DNA of 11,557 nucleotides from NCBI GenBank assembly GCA_038211475.1, contig JBBQVN010000120.1:1-11557 (forward strand), in the 5' to 3' direction. The notes under the pieces were generated by a model, which was not told the DNA's origin, made no database searches, and saw only the letters and a program-made list of their open reading frames with translations. The position numbers were made by a program, and so were the translations under genes. Source of the DNA: JANYBT01 sp038211475. GTDB lineage: Bacteria > Acidobacteriota > Terriglobia > Terriglobales > Acidobacteriaceae. Numbering within the stretch: position 1 is the stretch's first letter; each line of letters opens with the position of its first letter. Shown piece after piece: positions 1 to 5,931 of the stretch.

Positions 1-830
1 AGAACCAGCGCGGCGTAAGTGTTCGCCTCTTCGCCGTCAATTTGCGGATGAATATCCCCGGTGAGGGTCTGGGAGTCGAAGCAGATCAGGTCCTCTTCAA
101 ACGACTTGGCCTGCGCGATGATGCGGCCATCGGGAGCGATGACCAGGCTGGAACCGTCAAACACCAGGCTGTCGTTGCCACCCACCTGGTTGACCAGCGC
201 CACGGGAACGTTGTGATGGCTGGCGATCATGGTGAGCAATTCGCAGCGCAGACCGCGCTTGCCCATCCAAAAGGGGGACGCTGAAATATTGAGCAGCATA
301 TCTCCGCCAGCTCGAATCAGTGCCTCGACCGGATCGAATTTATAGAGGCGCTTATTGAAAAAATGCTTGTCGTTCCAGGCGTCTTCGCAGATGGTAAGCG
401 CAAGCCGGTTGTTGCCCAGAGTGAAGAGTTGCTGCTGTGCGGCGGGAGCAAAATTGCGGCTCTCGTCGAACACGTCATAGGTGGGCAGCAGCATCTTCGA
501 TTGCACAAAGGCGATCTTGCCGTCGCGAGTGAGGGCCGCGGAGTTGAGTACGGACTTGCCGGTTTCGGCATGCGCCGCGGTCACAAAGCCGCAGATGACG
601 GCGATGCCCTGCGTTTCCATAGCGATTCGTTCCACTGTCTCGCGATTGCGCGCGACGAAGGAAGGCCGCTCGACCAGATCGCGGGGCGGGTAACCGCAGA
701 CGGAAAGCTCGGGGAACAGGATGAGTTCAGCGCCAAGAGTACGGGCGCGATGGGAGAAATCGATGATCTTTGCGGAATTGCCGGAAAAGTCTCCGACGGT
801 GGGGTTGATCTGACCCAAGGCAATCTTCAC
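1..830 (-). CDS. nadE: Glutamine-dependent NAD+ synthetase, N-terminal part (runs off window)
   Basis: Makes NAD+ from deamido-NAD+ with ATP, using ammonia released from glutamine by its N-terminal nitrilase-type domain; cytoplasmic. The 276 residues visible cover that amidase domain. The Glu-Lys-Cys triad is visible as E41 (LFPELSVCGYPPRDL), K112 (QSKMLLPTYDVFDE) and C148 (TICEDAW). These surrounding motifs are typical of NAD synthetases rather than stand-alone nitrilases. The ATP-pyrophosphatase synthetase domain should follow beyond base 1 and is not seen. The start is GTG at 830: an in-frame TGA lies two codons upstream, and the N-terminus MKIALGQINPTVGD fits the family. No Shine-Dalgarno is present; a promoter-like sequence ends 6 bases before the GTG, so the mRNA may be leaderless. 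The family call is firm; the presence of the second domain is inferred. Confidence 0.9.
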   Translation of the reverse strand, partial: MKIALGQINPTVGDFSGNSAKIIDFSHRARTLGAELILFPELSVCGYPPRDLVERPSFVARNRETVERIAMETQGIAVICGFVTAAHAETGKSVLNSAALTRDGKIAFVQSKMLLPTYDVFDESRNFAPAAQQQLFTLGNNRLALTICEDAWNDKHFFNKRLYKFDPVEALIRAGGDMLLNISASPFWMGKRGLRCELLTMIASHHNVPVALVNQVGGNDSLVFDGSSLVIAPDGRIIAQAKSFEEDLICFDSQTLTGDIHPQIDGEEANTYAALV

Positions 831-836
831 GATTCA

Positions 837-866
837 AGTGTAAACTTTCAGACGTGGCGGGTACAA
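837..866 (-). promoter_or_regulatory. Candidate promoter of nadE, possibly leaderless
   Basis: On the minus strand, TTGTAC (866-861) and TACACT (842-837) are separated by 18 bases and resemble -35 and -10 boxes. The -10 box ends 6 bases before the GTG start, so transcription would begin at or next to the start codon. This agrees with the lack of a ribosome binding site. It rests on pattern matching only. Confidence 0.35.
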
Positions 867-922
867 AGAGAGGACGCTAAATCCACAGAGCAGCCGAAAC
901 CATTCTGAAGATCGCCTAGCGG

Positions 923-1909
923 CTAGCCGGGATTTTTGCTGGGATCTGAGTTTGACGGATCGGAGATGGGAGCGCTGGAAGGGTCCGCGGCTTTGGAGTC
1001 GGGAGAGACTTCTCCTGGGCGCCGCAAAGTGGGCGCTGTGGTTGGATGCTCAGGAGCTTCCTGGCTGGCAGTCACTGCGCCTTTTGGCTGCAGATCAATT
1101 TCCTTCTCGGCCCGGATCACCTTCTGGCCGTCGACTCGCATGGTTTCCACACGAATGACTTCATCGCCTACAAAACGAACGAAGTCGACATCTTTCGGCG
1201 GATCGCCGTAGATCCATTCCTCCCATTCGGTGTCGCCATCTTTCTCGCGAGTCTTCTTGCCGGGGCGGCCCTTCGAGTAGATCACCATCTCGCGGTTCAT
1301 ACCGACCAGGACGTGGTGGTTCTCAATGGCTTCTTTCACCTTGGGTGGCACCGACTCCATGTAGGCTTCGCGGGGGGACTTGGCGTCAAAGTCGAACACG
1401 GGGCGCAGCAGCTGCTTGAACTCAGGCCCGGTGAGCTCAGGAACGTGGCGATCAAAATAAAGATCCACGTAAGACCCGCGCGGGTTGGCGACATTTTCAG
1501 TTGGCGCGACGGGAGAATCGCCGGCCACGCCTGAAATGGAAATATGCTTGTACCACTTTTGCCGCTTGACCGGGCCGCCATTGAGCTCGATGTGGATGTG
1601 ATCGTCTTTGAAAACGAGGTCGGTGATGCGAGCCTGATCACCGGGCTTCAAGGCCGGGCCGAACAGGGCCATGAGGCGGGCCATGTCTTCCGGGTTGGGC
1701 GAAATTTGGCCGTCCTTCAGCTTCAGACCGGTCTTGCCCATAGGGAAGTTGCAGCGGGCGTAAACCAGGTCGGAGGAGAAGGCATGTTCAATCTCCATGC
1801 GATTCTGCTTGGACATACGGGACTCGTTGGGATTTGCATCTGGACCTGCCCACACCAGCGAGGTGGTGAGGATGAATGCCACAACGAAAGAGGAAACACG
1901 ATACCGCAT
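923..1909 (-). CDS. Exported protein of unknown function with a BamE/SmpA-like segment
   Basis: A 328-residue protein not recognised as a named family. Residues 1-21 form a signal peptide (MRYR, a hydrophobic run, then VWA as a likely signal peptidase I site), with no lipobox cysteine. The central part is soluble and mixed alpha/beta. Residues about 197-258 (HHVLVGMNREMVIYSKGRPG, then EEWIYG, VRFVGDEVIRVE) follow the pattern of small BamE/SmpA-type repeats: a 'v.GM..e.V....G.P' helix followed by 'W.Yg...v.F..d.V'. The last 50 or so residues are Pro/Ser/Asp/Ala-rich and probably disordered. ATG 1909 is preferred over an in-frame TTG at 1915 because AGGGG (1920-1916) sits 6 bases before the ATG and would touch the TTG. 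A cell-envelope role is an inference from export and the BamE-like pattern. nadE follows 92 bases downstream. Confidence 0.75.
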   Translation of the reverse strand: MRYRVSSFVVAFILTTSLVWAGPDANPNESRMSKQNRMEIEHAFSSDLVYARCNFPMGKTGLKLKDGQISPNPEDMARLMALFGPALKPGDQARITDLVFKDDHIHIELNGGPVKRQKWYKHISISGVAGDSPVAPTENVANPRGSYVDLYFDRHVPELTGPEFKQLLRPVFDFDAKSPREAYMESVPPKVKEAIENHHVLVGMNREMVIYSKGRPGKKTREKDGDTEWEEWIYGDPPKDVDFVRFVGDEVIRVETMRVDGQKVIRAEKEIDLQPKGAVTASQEAPEHPTTAPTLRRPGEVSPDSKAADPSSAPISDPSNSDPSKNPG

Positions 1910-1915
1910 AAACAA

Positions 1916-1920
1916 CCCCT
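1916..1920 (-). promoter_or_regulatory. Ribosome binding site that fixes the start at 1909
   Basis: AGGGG on the minus strand, 6 bases before ATG 1909. It decides against the in-frame TTG at 1915, which directly abuts it. Confidence 0.5.
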
Positions 1921-1934
1921 GAGCTTATGAGCAT

Positions 1935-1940
1935 ATTATA
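1935..1940 (-). promoter_or_regulatory. -10 box TATAAT for the BamE-like gene
   Basis: A perfect TATAAT on the minus strand, about 25 bases before ATG 1909, in an otherwise GC-rich stretch. No convincing -35 hexamer is seen at 16-18 bases. Transcription would give a leader of about 20 bases that contains the AGGGG site. Confidence 0.45.
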
Positions 1941-1961
1941 GCGCGGCGGGTTGCCCGGGAA

Positions 1962-1997
1962 TTAGATAACTTGCAGGCCTTGGCGGGTCACGCGGAA
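1962..1997 (-). repeat. Diverged copy of the kinase gene's 3' end (ghost tail)
   Basis: On the minus strand this stretch reads F-R-V-T-R-Q-G-L-Q-V-I-stop. The true end of the kinase gene at 4239-4204 reads F-R-V-A-R-Q-G-L-Q-I-T-stop. The two 36-base segments match at 29 positions by eye without gaps, and the last five differences before and within the stop codons are transitions. There is no open reading frame for a kinase upstream of it; the DNA beyond 1997 is not similar. It is therefore a short remnant or duplication flanking the plus-strand gene at 2082-4169. Confidence 0.7.
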
Positions 1998-2007
1998 TCC
2001 TCCAGGG

Positions 2008-2013
2008 TACAAT
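2008..2013 (+). promoter_or_regulatory. Possible -10 box for the FG-GAP gene
   Basis: TACAAT on the plus strand, 68 bases before ATG 2082. No good -35 hexamer is seen at the usual distance, so this is a weak suggestion only. Confidence 0.2.
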
Positions 2014-2067
2014 GCAAATCAGGAGGACGCCTGAAGGGCGGCCTCGTTTGGCGTCAGGTGTTGCCTC

Positions 2068-2072
2068 GGAGG
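2068..2072 (+). promoter_or_regulatory. Ribosome binding site that fixes the start at 2082
   Basis: GGAGG, 9 bases before ATG 2082. It selects this ATG over the in-frame TTG at 1971, and the protein then begins with a signal peptide. Confidence 0.75.
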
Positions 2073-2081
2073 TTTTCGCTC

Positions 2082-4169
2082 ATGCCTAAGATCCTTTTTC
2101 TGCTTGCGTCTTTTTGGGGAACTGCACTTCTCGGGTTCACTCAGACGCTGAATCCAGTGGGTCTCATCAATCAACCTCTGGTTCCGACTTCGGCATCGCC
2201 GGGAGGCTCCACATTCACCCTCACGGTGAATGGTACAGGGTTCGTTGCAGGCTCGGTAGTGAACTGGAACGGCAATGCGCTCGCCACAGCGCTCGTCGGC
2301 AGCTCGCAACTTACCGCGACTGTACCGGCGGCAAATATCGCGCAAACCGGCACGGCATCTGTCAGCGTGGTCAATCCCGTGCCTGGTGGCGGCGTGTCAA
2401 ATGTCGTCTATTTCCCCATCGCCGGTGCCACCTCGGGGGTTCAGACTTCGGCCACCGACCTCACCACCGGCGTCTATGACTCAGCCATCGCGGTTGGCGA
2501 CTTCAACGGCGACGGCAAGCTCGATCTCGCCACCCTGAGCCAGATCAGCGTTTGCGGACAGCAGTGCGAGGGCGATGGCTTTGTCACCATCTCCACGGGC
2601 AACGGCGATGGCACGTTCGCCGTCGGGCCGCCCATCACCACTGCTTTCTGGGCGAAAGCGATTGCCGTGGGCGATTTCAATCGCGACGGCAAGCTCGACC
2701 TCGCCATTGCCAACGGCAACGCTTATCAGGTGGCGACCAACGTTTCCATCCTGCTGGGCAACGGGGATGGCACCTTCACCACCGGCTCGACCACGGTAGG
2801 CACCGGCGTGACCTCTGATTCGGTTGTTGCCGGCGACTTCAACGGCGACGGCAATCTTGACCTCGCGATGACCAACGAGTGCTATTCGCCCACCCTGCAA
2901 TGCACCAGCAGCTCGGTCACCATCTTTCTCGGCAACGGCGACGGCACCTTCCGCATTGGCTCTTCGCCACTGGCCGCGTTCGGGCAATTCATCTCCGCCG
3001 GCGACTTCAACGGCGACGGCAAACTCGACCTGGTTCTGGGCGGCGGCGATATTGGCATCCTGCTGGGCAACGGGGATGGGACATTTACCAGTGCAGTTTC
3101 GCCGCTCACCGGCTACAACACCAACCAGACCGCGATCGGAGACTTTAACGGCGACGGCAAGCTCGACCTTGCAGTGGCTATCAGCTGCGTAGGCGCACCA
3201 TGTCCCTATGACGGAGAAACCAAGATTCTGCTCGGCAGTGGTGACGGGACCTTCACCGTCGGCTCCACCATCCAGGCCGGCACAGCAGCAGGGTACGTGA
3301 CCGCCGCCGACTTCAATCAGGATGGCAAACTCGACCTTGCTGTAGTCTCCGCCCAAACGGTGACCTTCCAGCTCGGCAATGGCGACGGTACGTTCAGCTC
3401 GCCTGCGCCCATCGCGACCCACCAATATCCCGGCGGGCTGGTGACTGGCGACTTCAACGGTGACGGCAAACTCGACCTCGCCGTCGCTTACACGTGCGCG
3501 GATGGCGACTGCTACTCCAACTTTAACGGAATTACCTCGATCCTCTTGCAGGCTGCGCCCGTGCTTCTGTCCACCACCACTCTCGCGTTCCCCACGCAGC
3601 CCATCGGCATCGCCAGCTACGCCCAGCCGGTAACGCTCTACAACAACCAGGCCGTGCCGCTCACCATTACCAGCATTGCCGCCAGCGGAGACTTTCAACA
3701 GACCAACAACTGCGGCACCAGCCTGGCCGCGGGGGCCACTTGCGTCATCAGCGTGACCTTCACTCCCACGGCAAGAAACTCCCGCACCGGAACGCTCACC
3801 GTCAGCGACTCATTCAGCCCTTCAACGCAAACGGTGGCGCTCAGCGGCACCGGCACGGCGGTTAGCCTCTCCACCAACAACTATCACTTTGGCATACAAA
3901 AGATAGGAACCACCAGTAAGCCGCTCATCATCACCCTGACCAATCTCGACAAAACGCAGCTGAAAATTAACAGCATCACGCCGGGCAGGGACACTTCGCA
4001 GTTCATCGAGACCACCACCTGCGGCAGCGTGGTTCCGCCCAGCGGCTCCTGCAAAGTAACAGTGATTTTTGCCCCGACTGCCCCGAGAACTCAGACGTTT
4101 ACGCTCACGTTCCAGGACAACGGCGGCGGCGGGCCGCAGAAGGTGATCCTTTCTGGATACGGCAATTAG
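2082..4169 (+). CDS. Exported FG-GAP/VCBS beta-propeller protein with IPT/TIG-like and two ASH domains
   Basis: A 695-residue secreted or surface protein. Residues 1-20 form a signal peptide (MPKILFLLASFWGTALLGF). Residues about 23-105 look like an IPT/TIG immunoglobulin-like domain (TFTLTVNGTGFVAGSVVNWN). Seven DFNxDGxLDL calcium-binding loops start at residues 140, 198, 252, 308, 354, 410 and 457, each but the last followed by a G-x-GDGTF strand, as in integrin-type FG-GAP seven-bladed propellers. Residues about 494-592 and 594-695 are two ASH/HYDIN-like Ig domains ('choice-of-anchor D' type), each with a Cys pair (544/554 and 647/657). Odd-numbered propeller repeats carry extra Cys pairs (158/162, 267/274, 369/374, 472/477). 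Likely roles are adhesion or polysaccharide/protein binding outside the cell; no catalytic motif is visible. It is the only plus-strand gene here and converges on the kinase gene with a 34-base gap. Confidence 0.88.
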   Translation: MPKILFLLASFWGTALLGFTQTLNPVGLINQPLVPTSASPGGSTFTLTVNGTGFVAGSVVNWNGNALATALVGSSQLTATVPAANIAQTGTASVSVVNPVPGGGVSNVVYFPIAGATSGVQTSATDLTTGVYDSAIAVGDFNGDGKLDLATLSQISVCGQQCEGDGFVTISTGNGDGTFAVGPPITTAFWAKAIAVGDFNRDGKLDLAIANGNAYQVATNVSILLGNGDGTFTTGSTTVGTGVTSDSVVAGDFNGDGNLDLAMTNECYSPTLQCTSSSVTIFLGNGDGTFRIGSSPLAAFGQFISAGDFNGDGKLDLVLGGGDIGILLGNGDGTFTSAVSPLTGYNTNQTAIGDFNGDGKLDLAVAISCVGAPCPYDGETKILLGSGDGTFTVGSTIQAGTAAGYVTAADFNQDGKLDLAVVSAQTVTFQLGNGDGTFSSPAPIATHQYPGGLVTGDFNGDGKLDLAVAYTCADGDCYSNFNGITSILLQAAPVLLSTTTLAFPTQPIGIASYAQPVTLYNNQAVPLTITSIAASGDFQQTNNCGTSLAAGATCVISVTFTPTARNSRTGTLTVSDSFSPSTQTVALSGTGTAVSLSTNNYHFGIQKIGTTSKPLIITLTNLDKTQLKINSITPGRDTSQFIETTTCGSVVPPSGSCKVTVIFAPTAPRTQTFTLTFQDNGGGGPQKVILSGYGN

Positions 4170-4203
4170 CTAGCGCGGGGGTGGAAGTCAATAGCCGCCG
4201 CGG

Positions 4204-5226
4204 TCAGGTGATTTGCAGACCTTGGCGGGCAACGCGGAACGGGAGGATGCGACCGCCTGCGGCAGCCACAGCTTGTGCGACGGCTTCTCTCGAGCCTTCT
4301 TCCACCAGAAAAATCACACAGCCTCCGCCACCGGCGCCGCAGACTTTGGCAGCGCGGCCTCCCTTTTTGCCAGCGGCGGCAATCAGCTTGTCGATCAGGG
4401 ACGTGGTGATGCCGGGGGCGTTGGTTCGGCGCAGTTTCCACTCGTCGCGCAGGAGGCGGGCAATGTCTTCCCAATCATGACGCAGCAGCGCTTGGTGCAT
4501 TTCGCGGGCGATGGTGGCGATGCGCTCAAAATTTCTGATGACGCGTTTGTCGCCGTTGATGTGGGCTTTGAATACTTCCCAGTTGTTGATGCCTGACTGG
4601 CGAGGCTTGCCGGTGTAGGCGAGCACGAAGCGGAGTTCGAGTTCTTCCGGGGCGACGGGTACGGCAGCGCGGCGAATACCGTCCGCATCCAGATGAATGG
4701 CATTGACGCCGCCGTAAAGAGCGGGATAGTAGTCCTGGCAGCCAGTCGGGACGTTGATGATTTGGGCTTCCACGTTCTGGGCGATGACGCGCATTTCTTC
4801 CAGACCGAGGTCGCGTCCGGTGAAGCGGGCGAGGGCTGCGGTAGTGGCGATCATGAGAGCCGAGGATCCGGAAATGCCCGCGCCGGCAGGCGACTCGGAA
4901 TCCGTTTCCAGCAGGAATCCCCGCTCCGGCGCAAAAAACTTCACCAGATGCGCCGCAATGGGATGCTGGTAGCGGCGGGCCTGCAACAGCGCCTCCAGGC
5001 TGGAGAAGGCCTCGTCCTTCTCCATATCCACCGAGCGCAGTTGGATATGCTTGCCCTGGCGCGCGGTGATGCGGCAAGTGGTTTGAATGTTCACCGCAAA
5101 ATTCAGGGTCATGGCCCCGGGATGAAACAAATACAACGGCCAAAGGTCCAGTGTGCCACCGGCCAGGTCGGCGCGGCAGGGGGCTTGCGCGGTAATTAGG
5201 GGCAGAGCTTCTGGAGGTTGCGACAT
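4204..5226 (-). CDS. GHMP-superfamily sugar kinase (heptose/galacto-kinase-like)
   Basis: A 340-residue cytoplasmic kinase that would phosphorylate a sugar or sugar phosphate with ATP. GHMP motif 1 is near residues 18-28 (RADLAGGTLDL). The ATP-binding glycine/serine loop is SPAGAGISGSSALM (112-125). PTGCQDYYPALYGG (160-173) carries D165 as a candidate catalytic base. Motif 3 is KVCGAGGGGCVIF (294-306). The overall layout, with AGGTLDL near the N-terminus and the Q-D-Y-Y-P-A segment, resembles D-glycero-D-manno-heptose-7-phosphate kinase (HddA) and related enzymes; the substrate cannot be decided from sequence alone. Length is normal for the family. The ATG at 5226 lacks an evident Shine-Dalgarno and lies 40 bases after nuoB's stop, so the two may be co-transcribed. 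Its last 36 bases recur at 1962-1997. Confidence 0.85.
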   Translation of the reverse strand: MSQPPEALPLITAQAPCRADLAGGTLDLWPLYLFHPGAMTLNFAVNIQTTCRITARQGKHIQLRSVDMEKDEAFSSLEALLQARRYQHPIAAHLVKFFAPERGFLLETDSESPAGAGISGSSALMIATTAALARFTGRDLGLEEMRVIAQNVEAQIINVPTGCQDYYPALYGGVNAIHLDADGIRRAAVPVAPEELELRFVLAYTGKPRQSGINNWEVFKAHINGDKRVIRNFERIATIAREMHQALLRHDWEDIARLLRDEWKLRRTNAPGITTSLIDKLIAAAGKKGGRAAKVCGAGGGGCVIFLVEEGSREAVAQAVAAAGGRILPFRVARQGLQIT

Positions 5227-5266
5227 GGGAACGGTTGGAAGGGCGCGTTGCCAGACTGCGTTTAGA

Positions 5267-5827
5267 CTAGGCGATGTTCAAGACCCGCTTGGTGCTGCCG
5301 CGTTCCTTCTGGATTTTTTCCTGCAGCAGCGTGATGGCGTAGATGAGCTGCTCAGGGCGCGGCGGGCAACCGGGCACGTAAATATCAACCGGGATCACCT
5401 GATTGACGCTCTGCACCAGCGCGTAGTTGTTGAACACTCCACCCGAAGTCGCGCACGCCCCCATGGAGATAACCCACTTGGGTTCGGGCATCTGCTCGTA
5501 AAGCTGGCGGATGATGGGAGCCATTTTGTTGGAAACTCGGCCGGCGATGATCATCAGATCCGATTGGCGAGGCGACGGGCGAAACACTTCTGCGCCGAAG
5601 CGGGCGATGTCGAAACGCGAAGCGCCCATGGACATCATTTCAATGGCGCAGCAGGCCAGACCGAAGGTCATGGGCCAGATAGAGCTCTTGCGGAACCAGT
5701 TGATGGCGGCATCCAGCGAGGTCAGTACGATGCCTTCGGGAACCTCGTTGCCAAAGGTCAGTTCGCGGACGACTTTCTTGCCGTGTTCGATCTCAACGTA
5801 AGGGCCAAAGCTGATGTCTTGCGCCAT
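5267..5827 (-). CDS. nuoB: NADH-quinone oxidoreductase subunit B
   Basis: The 186-residue peripheral-arm subunit of complex I that holds the terminal 4Fe-4S cluster N2, which passes electrons to quinone. The four cluster ligands are present: tandem C59-C60 (FGLACCAIEMM), C125 (SMGACATSGG) and C154 (YVPGCPPRPEQ). Other family motifs are RFGAEVFRPSPRQSD and the quinone-facing ASRFDIARFG. Length is normal, so the protein looks functional. nuoA and nuoC are not its neighbours: upstream is an MDR oxidoreductase, downstream the sugar kinase. nuoM and nuoN sit about 3.5 kb upstream on the same strand, beyond the ATP synthase genes. The ATG at 5827 has no Shine-Dalgarno but a promoter-like element ends 6 bases before it. 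Confidence 0.96.
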   Translation of the reverse strand: MAQDISFGPYVEIEHGKKVVRELTFGNEVPEGIVLTSLDAAINWFRKSSIWPMTFGLACCAIEMMSMGASRFDIARFGAEVFRPSPRQSDLMIIAGRVSNKMAPIIRQLYEQMPEPKWVISMGACATSGGVFNNYALVQSVNQVIPVDIYVPGCPPRPEQLIYAITLLQEKIQKERGSTKRVLNIA

Positions 5828-5833
5828 GGGGAT

Positions 5834-5863
5834 ATTCTACCCGGAGAGGATGCTGACGGTCAC
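5834..5863 (-). promoter_or_regulatory. Candidate leaderless promoter of nuoB
   Basis: On the minus strand, GTGACC (5863-5858) and TAGAAT (5839-5834) are 18 bases apart. The -10-like hexamer ends 6 bases before ATG 5827, so the transcript would start at the initiation codon. The geometry is the same as upstream of nadE. No ribosome binding site competes with this reading. Confidence 0.4.
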
Positions 5864-5875
5864 GGGCAAGTAAGG

Positions 5876-5913
5876 GTAGCGAGCCAGTCAAAGTAGCGAG
5901 CCGTCGTCGACGA
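5876..5913. repeat. Direct repeat and palindrome between the oxidoreductase gene and nuoB
   Basis: GTAGCGAGCC occurs at 5876-5885 and 5893-5902. The second copy runs almost directly into the perfect 10-base palindrome TCGTCGACGA (5904-5913). The block fills much of the 104-base gap and encodes nothing visible. It could be a dispersed intergenic repeat or a regulator site for nuoB; the window holds only this one block. Confidence 0.45.
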
Positions 5914-5931
5914 GTGAAACGGAGGCCACTC

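Noticed and set aside
363..908. 181-codon plus-strand frame at the left edge
   Set aside because: A shadow of nadE, whose minus-strand frame shows the full nitrilase-type catalytic triad.
2499..3479. Regularly recurring near-identical DNA units (GACTTCAACGGCGACGGCAA), CRISPR-like at a glance
   Set aside because: The units are in frame, 138-174 bases apart, and encode the calcium loops of a propeller protein; the stretches between them also code for conserved strands.
2481..3698. 405-codon open frame on the minus strand across the FG-GAP gene
   Set aside because: It is the antisense shadow of the repetitive calcium-loop coding sequence; its repeats mirror DFNGDG codons, and the plus-strand gene has a signal peptide, a ribosome binding site and clear domains.
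4170..4203. Terminator between the convergent FG-GAP and kinase genes
   Set aside because: The 34-base gap shows no stem followed by a T-run on either strand.
1962..4239. Classical insertion sequence or transposon around the FG-GAP gene
   Set aside because: No transposase, no terminal inverted repeats, and the flanking copies are parts of a gene's end rather than a short target duplication; it is reported only as an unexplained duplication.
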